From Fragilaria crotonensis (lineage: Eukaryota; Bacillariophyta; Fragilariophyceae; Fragilariales; Fragilariaceae), in NCBI GenBank assembly GCA_022925895.1, contig JAKSYS010000720.1, forward strand, positions 1-30,427: a DNA stretch of 30,427 nt, written 5' to 3'. This document shows positions 9,061 through 17,137 of the stretch, in pieces. A model generated the notes under the pieces. It worked only from the letters and a program-made list of their open reading frames with translations. It had not been told where the DNA came from and did not search any database. Within the stretch, counting starts at the first letter, position 1; the number at the start of each line of letters is the position of its first letter. The position numbers and the translations under genes are program-made.

Positions 9061-9591
9061 GGTTACAATCTAAGATAGGGTTCACTGTGTCAGCCGGTAA
9101 AGAAAGTACGAGGCGTACTTGGGCTCATAACCTGTGAGACCCTCCCTAGTTACGAGCGCTCACGCTCAGGGGTAGGAGGGATAGAATGTGAGGTCCACAA
9201 TCGTCGGTGAGTATGCGTCTTGGCAGTGAGCAGCAAACAGCTGAATCACGATGATTCAATGATGTTATTCAACCAGAAGAAGTTGATTGTGACTGAACGT
9301 GCTTGACTGTGGAAGGTTTAGTTGTGAGTGGTGTATGCGGTGTCTATTATACAGCCCGATACCTCTTCACCCTTACGATCAATGTGGACCGGCAAGAATG
9401 CAGTTGAGGCAATAGTAGGCTATAATAGAAGTTGTGAGAACCGATGTGTGTGAAACACATCGGTATTAGACTAGACTAATACGACTAGTGCCGGAGGTAT
9501 CAGCATCATGACGATACCCGTACGATAGTGATGGCGGTACAGTAACATCTCTGAGTAACTTGACTGTGTGCAGTAGGCAGTACGAACATAG
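9061..9591. other. Non-coding spacer with several short perfect hairpins
   Basis: This stretch lies upstream of the ATG at 9060 (-) and before copy B2. It contains no supported gene. Visible inverted repeats are AAGTACG/CGTACTT at 9104-9120, GAGCG/CGCTC at 9154-9167 inside a longer imperfect stem, TGAATCA/TGATTCA at 9242-9258, ACCGATGTGT/ACACATCGGT at 9440-9464, and ATTAG/CTAAT at 9465-9480. They may be transposon end structure or regulatory RNA structure; the sequence alone does not decide. Confidence 0.55.
9440..9464. repeat. Perfect hairpin, 10-bp arms, 5-base loop
   Basis: ACCGATGTGT (9440-9449) pairs fully with ACACATCGGT (9455-9464) around the loop GTGAA. A second small stem (ATTAG/CTAAT, 9465-9480) abuts it directly. 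It sits about 130-200 bases before the first certain family-B coding sequence. Confidence 0.8.
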
Positions 9592-10776
9592 CACGGTATT
9601 GGAGAGCGACATAGATATACCAACAATGCAGATGCACTGACAACAGGTCGGATCTGTAAACAGGAGCGAGACAAATGGGGACGATGGTCAAGCCAAATAT
9701 ATCAAGGCCACGCAGGGAAAAAATTAGCCATCATATCAGCATATCAACCAATAGTGAAAGGCGGGGTGCAGGCAGGGAGGATCACAGTTGCAGCGCAACA
9801 AGTAAGTTTGCTGCTACAGTCGGAGGACGCCATAACAAATCCCCGAGTTGCGTTCCGACGCGACTTATCGACATGGTTGCATGCCTATCAGAATCAAGGA
9901 TATGACATCCTATTGATCGGCGATTTCAATGAACCCTTGGGGTCAGACCCCGAAGGTATGGGAAAGATTGCGGGCGATCATCACCTCATGGATGTTATGG
10001 CAAGTCGCCATTCCTCGACACCACCAGCAACGTATGCTCGAGGATCTCGTCGTCTCGATTATGCATTAGCCAGCGAGTCCGTGTGCAATGCCTTAGTCAA
10101 AGCTGGGTATGAAGCCTTTAATAATGGTATTGCGACCGATCATCGAGGCTATTTCATGGATTTCAGGACTGAAGCGTTATTTGGGTCAGACACTCAGACA
10201 TTAGTAAATCGAACACGGCGCGAACTGTCGTCCAGAAATCACAAACAAGTAACAGCTTACATTCGCCGGAAACACGAATTGCTCACAAAATGTAACGCGT
10301 TTGAACGATCGATCCGTCTCCAAAACCCAGGAGACCGTCATATGTTTGCAGAGAGGCTGGACAGCGATTTGCGTGATGCAAGTTTGAACGCTGAAAAGGC
10401 ACTTCCAAAATTCTTCGAACCAGCGTGGTCTGTGGAACTCTCTCAAGCGCGCAAGAGGAAACTCATTCTTACAAAACAACTCACTGCTTTGAAGACTGGC
10501 CTTAACCACCATGACGTCCTACAAAAAGATATCGCGTCGCTGGATATACCATTTGAAGTACCAGGATCAATTCCCGCATGTTCGGCAGCGCTTCGTGCTC
10601 TGGACGTTGAAATAAAAGGCCTTGTCGCGACAAGCACGGAACGGCGTGACCAAGAACTCAAGCGCAAGCTCCAAAATCTCGAGCAATCTATGGATTCGGC
10701 GGATAAGAAGACAGCAACCCAGTTAAGGCGCCTCAAGAAAGCGGAGGATATCAAAACTATGTTAAAAAAAACTTGA
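9592..10776 (+). pseudogene. ORF2 of B2, C-terminal half of the endonuclease and linker
   Basis: The frame is open from a TAG at 9589-9591 to TGA at 10774-10776. Recognisable sequence starts near 9640. It carries Gly-Arg-Trp (9679), Ile-Gly-Asp-Phe-Asn-Glu (near 9916; equivalent to the Leu-Asp-Ala-Asn motif of family A), Arg-Leu-Asp-Tyr-Ala-Leu-Ala (near 10051) and Thr-Asp-His-Arg-Gly (near 10135). The first half of the fold, including the catalytic Glu motif, is absent, so the nuclease is dead. A helical, Lys/Arg-rich linker follows from about 10200. The frame breaks at a run of eight A at 10764-10771; seven A would join it to the RT frame (Leu-Glu-Asn-Val-Arg-Lys). Confidence 0.82.
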
Positions 10777-12877
10777 GAACGTAAGGAAGACTCAGGATCG
10801 ACAAGGCGTCACACGAGTGGAAATCCCACGGCTCGAGGGCACCGACCCCAAATCGTGCACCGATTGGATTCAGATCGATGTGCCTACCGACATCTTGCAA
10901 CTTCTCCAACAAAGGAATCGTAGCCACTTTGGACAGGCGTTTGGGACTCCGTTCACTATCCCGCCACTCTCCACGGACCTCGGATTTGATGGCGCAACGG
11001 TTCATGGTCAACAGATATTGGACGGTAGTTACGATAGTACACATCTGGGGGCAAATGTGCAACTTTTGCTTAGTCATATGACAAAAGTACAGGAACTACA
11101 CCAAAACCCGTGTACCCCAACAATCACAGCGGAGGAATTCGAAGGTAAACTCAGGGTGTGGACAGAATCAACAACAACATCCCCCTCCGGGCTTCACCTG
11201 GGTCACTATAAGGTGTTGTTTGCAAAACATAGTTTTCAGACCGACCTTTCAGATGATGAACTCACGGACGATTTCAAGCAACAACGGGAAGAATTGAACT
11301 ACAAGCAGCAGGAGCTTCGAGAATTACATCTCTGTATGCTCAACTATGCGTTGGAGAGAGGCTACTCGTTCACCCGCTGGCAAACAATCGCGAACACAAT
11401 TCTGTTCAAGGATGTGGACAATGTCCGTCTCCACCGCACTAGAGTAATCCATATATACGAGGCCGACTTCAACCTTGCTTTGGGAGTGAAATGGCGCGAA
11501 GCCATGCACAGAGCCGAAGACTCTAATGCATTGAATGAGGGACAATATGGATCACGCTCCGGGAGATGCGCACCCGACCCGGTGTTCATTGAAGAACTCC
11601 AGTGCGAAATCTCACGGGCGACCAGAAAACCAGTCATCTTAACCAATTACGACGCCACAGCATGTTATGATCGGATCATACCCAACTTGGGAATGCTCGC
11701 AAGCAGGAAGTATGGTGTCCCACTGGAAGTGACAAAATCTAATGCAACTACGCTGCATAAGGCGGAGTATCGGGTTCGCACAGAGCTCGGATTAGCAGCT
11801 ACTGGATATAAGCACGAGGATGCGTTTCCAATCTATGGTACTGGCCAAGGCAGCGCTAATTCCCCGGGAATCTGGTGCATGCTGTCAAGTGCGTTATTAG
11901 ACGGATACGACCAAGTCGCAACCCCAGCAAAGTACACTGGATCCGAGACGGCGGAGGAGGTGTCGGTGGGAATGATCAGTTTCGTGGACGACTGCAATGG
12001 ACAAACAAACCAATTCGAATCCGACGGCTCAACCGCAACGGTGGCACAACTGTTCCAGCAAACTCAACAAAACGCACAATCATGGAGTGATCTCTTGTCT
12101 GCAAGTGGGGGGTCGTTGGAATTGTCAAAATGTTCGAGTCATGTAATGCAATGGAAATTTTCTCTCCAAGGCGCCCCAGTCTTAGTTCCCTCTCATGAGG
12201 AGTTCCAAGATCAATTACGAGTACAGGACCGCCAGACAGGCGACCATCATCACCTCACCCTGCTGTCGGTGTACGACGCCCACAAAACTCTTGGACATTA
12301 TAAAGCGCCTATTGGGAATCAAATGGAACAATTCCGTCAATTAAAACGGAAGAGCGACGATGCCGTCGCGTTCTTGTGGACATGTCCGTTGTCAAAACTG
12401 GAGGCGTGGACATACTATTATGCATGTTATCTCCCAAGTGTCGGGTACCCGTTGGCTTGTTCATCACTCAAAAAGATACAATTAGATCTCATCCAGAGGA
12501 AAGCAATGTCGATCATTGTTGCTCGGTGTGGATACAACCGGAATACCAAGAAAGAAATTCTATACGGCCCTTTGGAACTGGGAGGCGCAAACTTCAGGCA
12601 CTTATACATACAGCAAGGAGGGGGACAGATTGGAATGTTTATTCGACACTGGCGATTGAAATCGACAGCTGGTAAGCTCTTGCGAGTTGCTCTGTCTTGG
12701 TTTCAGCAGCAGACAGGAGTTTCTTATTCCATCCTGGAAAAAGTTACAGTTCGCTTCCACACTTGGAGTCCAAATGGATTGGCTCACTACGCCAATTTCT
12801 GGCGGAGACTGATATGTACTTGCAAGTTGATGCCAAGTCTATTCCGAAGCTCCAACGCCATTATGACTATTATTTGA
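10772..12877 (+). CDS. ORF2 of B2, reverse transcriptase part
   Basis: The RT frame can be read from the codon CTT at 10772. Motifs in order: Ser-Pro-Ser-Gly-Leu-His-Leu-Gly-His-Tyr (near 11182), Arg-Val-Ile-His-Ile-Tyr-Glu-Ala-Asp (near 11441), motif A Tyr-Asp-Ala-Thr-Ala-Cys-Tyr-Asp-Arg-Ile (11648-11677), motif B Gly-Thr-Gly-Gln-Gly-Ser (near 11837), motif C Phe-Val-Asp-Asp (11981-11992) and Leu-Glu-Leu-Ser-Lys-Cys (near 12118). All catalytic aspartates are present. The enzyme copies the element RNA at a nicked target. Homology in this frame ends at the A5 run at 12738-12742; the rest to 12877 is out of frame, and the polyprotein continues in the next frame. Confidence 0.88.
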   Translation, partial: LENVRKTQDRQGVTRVEIPRLEGTDPKSCTDWIQIDVPTDILQLLQQRNRSHFGQAFGTPFTIPPLSTDLGFDGATVHGQQILDGSYDSTHLGANVQLLLSHMTKVQELHQNPCTPTITAEEFEGKLRVWTESTTTSPSGLHLGHYKVLFAKHSFQTDLSDDELTDDFKQQREELNYKQQELRELHLCMLNYALERGYSFTRWQTIANTILFKDVDNVRLHRTRVIHIYEADFNLALGVKWREAMHRAEDSNALNEGQYGSRSGRCAPDPVFIEELQCEISRATRKPVILTNYDATACYDRIIPNLGMLASRKYGVPLEVTKSNATTLHKAEYRVRTELGLAATGYKHEDAFPIYGTGQGSANSPGIWCMLSSALLDGYDQVATPAKYTGSETAEEVSVGMISFVDDCNGQTNQFESDGSTATVAQLFQQTQQNAQSWSDLLSASGGSLELSKCSSHVMQWKFSLQGAPVLVPSHEEFQDQLRVQDRQTGDHHHLTLLSVYDAHKTLGHYKAPIGNQMEQFRQLKRKSDDAVAFLWTCPLSKLEAWTYYYACYLPSVGYPLACSSLKKIQLDLIQRKAMSIIVARCGYNRNTKKEILYGPLELGGANFRHLYIQQGGGQIGMFIRHWRLKSTAGKLLRVALSWFQQQTGVSYSILEKVTVRFHTWSPNGLAHYANFWRRLICTCKLMPSLFRSSNAIMTII

Positions 12878-15111
12878 TGGATGCCATACTAGAATCCAAA
12901 CAGTTCACCGACGCAGAGATCAGACGCCTTAATTATTGTCGCCTTTATCTCAAAGCGGTGACGCTGGCCGACATTACGGTGATCAAAGGGGACTATTTGG
13001 ACGAACCGAAACTATCGGGGCAAGCCTCGTTGGTTAGCAGCCGTACACACGGCAATGCCATCTATCAAGAACGACCATCCGCAAGAGAGTGGGCATTGTG
13101 GCGAAAAATGTGTAAAGCACTGTGGTGCGATGACGACGGGAGGTTACGTGAACCCCTCGGTCACTGGCTGATACCGACTCTACAGCAACGACAACAACAT
13201 CAGGCGTATTTTGAGCACATCGAACTGTGTGGATCGGATGCCATCCTTTGGGTGCGAACGACGGACGCTGAGTACACGCGATGCATTCAAACCGAGAGTC
13301 CATGGGTATACCGCGAAACGAAGATCCTCCGGCCATGGCACGAACTACCTTCTCATGCGGCTCCAAGCGAAGTGGAGCACATCGGACCACAACTTTGGAA
13401 TTTAAAGCATAGTGCACCAACGACGTTCCCGTCTCGGAGCATTCCGGCAGCAACGTTTGCGCAATTTGTGAGCAGCCTCCCACTATGGGAAGCCGAATTG
13501 TTGCATAATGTGGACTTGGCGGAGGACCCCTTTACTGTCAGCGATGCACTTTCGCATGGCATCCGGGCGGTAAGCGATGGTTCTGTGTGGACTGACAACC
13601 AAGGAGCGTATGGATGGATGCTGAGCTCGGACTTGGGAGATAGAGTGGCACGGGGAATGGGACCTGCTCGCGGTGCTAAGGTCGACTCCTACCGCGCGGA
13701 AGCGTATGGCATGCTGACGATTCTTTGCTTTCTTCGGAGATTGGCAGAATTCACGATCCAAGTGGAGCCGTGGACAGGGATCCTGGCAACGGATAGCCAA
13801 AGCCTTCTGGACACGATTACAGTCAAACCGCCAAAAGGGGCCATAGCAAGCCCTCAGTATGCACACCGAAAACACGTCGCACATCTCGATGTTAAGTGTC
13901 CGGAGTGGGATCTGTTAAGTAGTATTCTCAGTGAACTCCAACGTTGGCCTGGGATTACGCTCCAACATGTCCGAGGTCACCAAGATCGCAAGACAGCGTA
14001 CACCCGTCTCCCGCTGTTGGCGCAATTGAATGTGGATGCAGACCTCATGGCGACGACGTATCAATGCGAACATGGGATGTCGCGTCCTGAGGTTCTTCTC
14101 ACAGACACGGCAGGAGTGCATCTCGTCACACCTCGAGGCAGCGTGACAAAAGATTACGACTCGGCTATACGATACCAGGCCACGAAACCCGGCCTCGCAA
14201 AACATATCCAAGAGAGGTATGGATGGTCGGACCGAACTATGCGTAACGTAAACTGGACAGCTCATGGATCGAGCTTGCGGAAAAAGATTCAACGAAAGAC
14301 CCATTACACAAAACTCGTCCACGGGATCCTCCCAACGGGAAAACATATGCACCGGAAGGACCCATTCCGAAGTTTGTGCCCCCTATGTCAAGATACTGCG
14401 GAAGATTGGTGCCATATTCTAAAATGCCCACATGAGAACCGAGGCCGATGGAGGGATCAACTCATACCAAAAGTGGAGGAGAAATGCTCCTCACTGAGAA
14501 CACGGCCCGTGCTAAAGCGACTGTTACGTGATGCATTGAACGGCTGGTTTAACCATACTACTACGGATACGTACGCCCTCAATCCCTTGATGTACCCGCC
14601 GGACGTCCACTGCTTAATTGGTCAGCAGAACGAAATAGGATGGCAGCAACTGTTCTTGGGACGATTCAGTACCGAATGGAGCTATTTACAGGATAATTTT
14701 TATGCACAACAGGCTGCGGAAGAGGGACAAACAAAGAAGAAGACAAAGAAACTCACAGGCCAACGGTGGCAAGTCGCAATGATTGGGTTACTATGGGATC
14801 AATGGTGGGTAGTATGGGAAAGTCGAAATCAAGATCTCCACGGGGCTGACGAACGCTCTCGAGCACAAGCGGAGACGAGAGAGGTGCATCGAAAACTGAG
14901 AGAACTCTATGATTACAAAGCCCGTCTGAGCAGCGAGGTGCAAACATTACTGCATGAGGATATTACAGAACATTTTGATCGACCGCTGTGGGTCAACAAA
15001 AATTGGATAGCGATTCATGAGCCACTTATCAGGGCCGACCTGAAGCGGGTGATGACGAGGATAAGAGCAGGCACAAGATCTATCCGCCAGTATTTGAGAC
15101 CTGGGAGATAG
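12742..15111 (+). CDS. ORF2 of B2, RNase H and zinc-knuckle part
   Basis: This frame continues the RT polyprotein after the A5 run at 12738-12742 (six A would restore one frame) and ends with TAG at 15109-15111. A linker of about 270 residues precedes RNase H. The catalytic set is Ser-Asp-Gly-Ser (Asp at 13576), Arg-Ala-Glu-Ala (Glu at 13699), Ala-Thr-Asp-Ser (Asp at 13792) and Asn-Val-Asp-Ala-Asp (14030-14044), with the conserved Gly-His-Gln-Asp loop near 13975. A Cys-x2-Cys-x8-His-x3-Cys knuckle is at 14377-14427. The C-terminal ~230 residues are rich in Trp and charged residues and have no known fold. RNase H is likely functional in sequence terms. Confidence 0.87.
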   Translation, partial: SYSSLPHLESKWIGSLRQFLAETDMYLQVDAKSIPKLQRHYDYYLMDAILESKQFTDAEIRRLNYCRLYLKAVTLADITVIKGDYLDEPKLSGQASLVSSRTHGNAIYQERPSAREWALWRKMCKALWCDDDGRLREPLGHWLIPTLQQRQQHQAYFEHIELCGSDAILWVRTTDAEYTRCIQTESPWVYRETKILRPWHELPSHAAPSEVEHIGPQLWNLKHSAPTTFPSRSIPAATFAQFVSSLPLWEAELLHNVDLAEDPFTVSDALSHGIRAVSDGSVWTDNQGAYGWMLSSDLGDRVARGMGPARGAKVDSYRAEAYGMLTILCFLRRLAEFTIQVEPWTGILATDSQSLLDTITVKPPKGAIASPQYAHRKHVAHLDVKCPEWDLLSSILSELQRWPGITLQHVRGHQDRKTAYTRLPLLAQLNVDADLMATTYQCEHGMSRPEVLLTDTAGVHLVTPRGSVTKDYDSAIRYQATKPGLAKHIQERYGWSDRTMRNVNWTAHGSSLRKKIQRKTHYTKLVHGILPTGKHMHRKDPFRSLCPLCQDTAEDWCHILKCPHENRGRWRDQLIPKVEEKCSSLRTRPVLKRLLRDALNGWFNHTTTDTYALNPLMYPPDVHCLIGQQNEIGWQQLFLGRFSTEWSYLQDNFYAQQAAEEGQTKKKTKKLTGQRWQVAMIGLLWDQWWVVWESRNQDLHGADERSRAQAETREVHRKLRELYDYKARLSSEVQTLLHEDITEHFDRPLWVNKNWIAIHEPLIRADLKRVMTRIRAGTRSIRQYLRPGR
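14377..14427 (+). other. CCHC zinc knuckle of B2 ORF2
   Basis: Cys-x2-Cys-x8-His-x3-Cys over 17 codons, with the same spacing as in copies A1 and A3. It is probably a nucleic-acid-binding knuckle of the zf-RVT kind, C-terminal to RNase H. Confidence 0.72.
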
Positions 15112-15236
15112 CCATGGGTACAGCAGACGGCGGGAGTAGGGTTGCGAGGGCTTGTCTGTCCAAGGCAAGGTTTCGTCGTGTGGGTCGAGTGTTCTTGGTA
15201 TGAACATCGCGGCAATACGTTAAAATAGAGTTCCGG
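15112..15236 (+). other. 3' UTR of B2
   Basis: GGGTACAGCA at 15116-15125, then TAGGGTT at 15137-15143, follow the stop codon. The same two blocks follow the A3 stop codon (25376-25385 and 25405-25411), so the 3' UTR start is shared between families. No poly-A tail is seen on the plus strand; instead T9 (15237-15245) marks the border with the inverted copy B4. Confidence 0.6.
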
Positions 15237-16370
15237 TTTTTTTTTGAGGGATACGGGATTCAGCCACAAGGCTTGCTTCCGTTACAACACGGTCGAGACG
15301 TTCGGCAAATTTGTGACGATTGCCTTGGTATGTCAGTCTCGCTCCACGGACAAAGGCGTTATGTGCCATGAGTAATTCGTACTTTTCGTTTAGATACGTA
15401 GTAACTTGTTGAATGTTTGAGGCATGGAGCAACCGTTGCTGTGGATTAGCCAGTTCCTGAGTCTGATTTCCAAACAGAAGATCCGTTTGGAAGTCGAGGT
15501 AGTAACCGCGGTGGTCTGATGGCAATCTGGCATCAAAGGCTTCATAGCCCGCTTTGCGTAGAGCTATACTTACTTTTGGGCTCGCCAACGCGTAATCCAG
15601 ACAAGCAGAGCCGCGTGTATATGTGGGGGGGGGGGGCGCGATGGGTGCCGTGTGGACATTAAGTTAACGAGTTGAAGTGAACTTGCTATCCCGCTCATAC
15701 CTTCTGAATCGGATCCAAAAACTTCATTGAAATCGCCGACAATTAACAAGTCCGCCCCCGTATCTTGTTGGTAAGCGCGTAAGGTTTGCAACAAATCTCG
15801 ACAAAAAGCTGTGCGGGGGTTTGTGACTTCATCCTTCATTTGGATTAGGAGGCTCCTTTGTTGTGATGCGACTGTCAATGCTCCTTGTGTTCCTCGTTTC
15901 TCCACCGTTTGATACGCGGACACCACTGCAAGTAACCGACCTTGTTTACCGATAAATTTTTGAATGACCCAACGTCCTAACGGGTCCTGAGTTTGTTTTG
16001 TCATACGCCCGGAAATACTTCCAGTAGACATGATAAAGGTACCCCCAGGTTTGTATGCCGTGTTGAATTGTATTGGAGTGGTGCCAAATGTGACTCGCGC
16101 CCGCTGGCATAGTTGTTGCGCCGCGCGGAATAGTGCACTTCTGACTTGCATCTGTGTTGTGTCCAGATTGTGTTCTTGTCCCATGAAGATGTCGGCTTGT
16201 ACCTCATTATGAACTCGGCACACATCTTCAAATTGACCCCCTCGTCTATCGATGGACAAACCGTTGATGTTTTGAGCGTATACCCTTGTAATATTTGCTG
16301 GCTTTTTAGTCAATTCGTCTCCCCATGGTTCATTTGTTTTCTGATTGGCTCTCGTCAAAATTGTTTCCAT
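15220..16370 (-). pseudogene. ORF2 of B4, endonuclease domain, frameshifted and truncated
   Basis: ORF2 starts with ATG at 16370. The EEP-endonuclease motifs appear in order: Ala-Gln-Asn-Ile-Asn-Gly-Leu (near 16282), Met-Gly-Gln-Glu-His-Asn (near 16175), Gly-Arg-Trp (near 15976), Val-Gly-Asp-Phe-Asn-Glu (near 15738), Leu-Asp-Tyr-Ala-Leu-Ala and Ser-Asp-His-Arg-Gly (near 15520). The last two are in another frame: a run of twelve G on the plus strand (15625-15636) breaks the reading, and ten would match copy B2. All catalytic motifs are otherwise present. The frame ends at 15220 after leaving the element at the A9 run. Confidence 0.85.
15625..15636. repeat. Homopolymer run of 12 G
   Basis: Twelve G in a row on the plus strand interrupt the B4 endonuclease frame in a proline-encoding stretch. 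Comparison with B2 suggests ten in the ancestral frame. Long G runs are prone both to replication slippage and to sequencing error. Confidence 0.9.
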
Positions 16371-16618
16371 CGGTGTTCCACTTTAAAGGGGGCGTGTTGT
16401 TCCTCGTGGCGCCTATTGAACACGGTCTTCCATTGATGTTGTGCTTCTTTCAACAACTCGTCGTTTCGAGTCGATGTCACTCCTCCTGTATCTGCGACTT
16501 CATATGAACTCGAAGTTGCTCGTACTAACTTACTCATTCTGGAATCGCTCCAGCTGGATCGTTTGATGACATGTATTGCGATTCCAGGGGAGCGGGGCCG
16601 GAGGGTATGTTTGTCTTA
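16355..16618 (-). pseudogene. Possible ORF1 tail of B4, overlapping the ORF2 start
   Basis: Downstream of the tandem stops TAG TAA (16621-16616), the same frame stays open to TGA at 16355-16357. It has an internal ATG at 16537 that would give 60 residues. The last bases overlap the ORF2 ATG (16370) by 16 bases. The segment is basic and hydrophilic and reads naturally as the end of an ORF1 protein. The tandem stops may therefore be mutations in ORF1, or a short separate ORF may exist. It is not homologous to the A-family ORF1 tail in a way I can see. Confidence 0.35.
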
Positions 16619-17095
16619 CTAGCCCTGGTAGAGAACATTGTGCTTGTTGAGCTGCTGGCCATTGTACTTGAGGGAGAACTCGTGTGAACTGCCTGTGTTT
16701 ACTTCATGGTGCCCAAGTCGTTGTTGTTGCTCTTCCTTTGCCTGGTGGAAAATATGTTCTTCTTGTTGTTGGAGTTCAAATGCAAGTTCCAGGTTTAAAC
16801 AAACGTCCGAGGAGTCCGACAAATCTTCTGGGTCTTCTCCATCATGGCCCTTGTTTGCTGATCCTTCAATCCTGTTGTATTGGTAGGCAGGGCCCTCGAT
16901 GGGTGCTAGCCTGCCAGTATCGACCATATCCTCATCTGTACTTGCGTTGTGTTCATTGTCGTCGATGCTGTGTTGAAAGCTTTTTTGATGTTTCTTTTTC
17001 TCAGGAGATCGATAAACACTAGTATCTTGTGATGAGTCTTGAACACAATTTTCTAGTTCAGTTTTTCGCAAGTACGTTCTGTCCGCCGTTCGTAA
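16619..17095 (-). pseudogene. ORF1 of B4, C-terminal fragment
   Basis: On the minus strand the frame is open from the junction near 17095 to TAG at 16619-16621. The fragment is hydrophilic, with a basic patch (Pro-Glu-Lys-Lys-Lys-His-Gln-Lys near 17000), an acidic and Ser-rich middle and a Gln/Glu-rich helix-like stretch (about 16800-16720). It lies directly upstream of the B4 ORF2 and is therefore taken as the end of its ORF1. The open frame continues right of 17095 only because it runs antisense through A3 ORF1. No catalytic motif is expected or seen. Confidence 0.5.
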
Positions 17096-17137
17096 TTGCG
17101 TATCCCGAATAGGAAGTTGTCGCGTACCACCATCACC

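Larger units (their letters stand above)
9592..15236 (+). mobile_element. Non-LTR retrotransposon copy B2, 5' truncated
   Basis: This copy belongs to a second family related to the A elements: same order endonuclease, RT, RNase H, CCHC knuckle, but clearly diverged in sequence. The 5' part of the endonuclease and all of ORF1 are missing. Clear homology to copy B4 starts near 9640 (Thr-Gly-Arg ... Gly-Arg-Trp). From there to the stop at 15109-15111 only two frame breaks are seen, both in A runs (10764-10771 and 12738-12742), so it is the best preserved coding region of the three larger copies. The 3' UTR runs to about 15236, where copy B4 begins in the opposite direction. Confidence 0.88.
15237..17095 (-). 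mobile_element. Non-LTR retrotransposon copy B4, fragment in reverse orientation
   Basis: Read on the minus strand, this fragment holds the C-terminal part of ORF1 (17095-16619), a short tail frame (16618-16355), and the endonuclease with the start of the linker (16370-15246). Its endonuclease aligns with that of B2 across the whole shared stretch but differs at about half of the residues by eye, so it is not the missing 5' end of B2. The RT and everything after it are missing at the A9/T9 run at 15237-15245. On the right it meets the start of copy A3 head-to-head near 17095. Confidence 0.8.

Noticed and set aside
9592-17095. Twin-priming (5' inversion) as the origin of the B2/B4 pair
   Set aside because: The inverted 5' part would lie on the outer left, not beyond the 3' end, and the two copies overlap in the endonuclease with strongly different sequence, so they are separate insertions.
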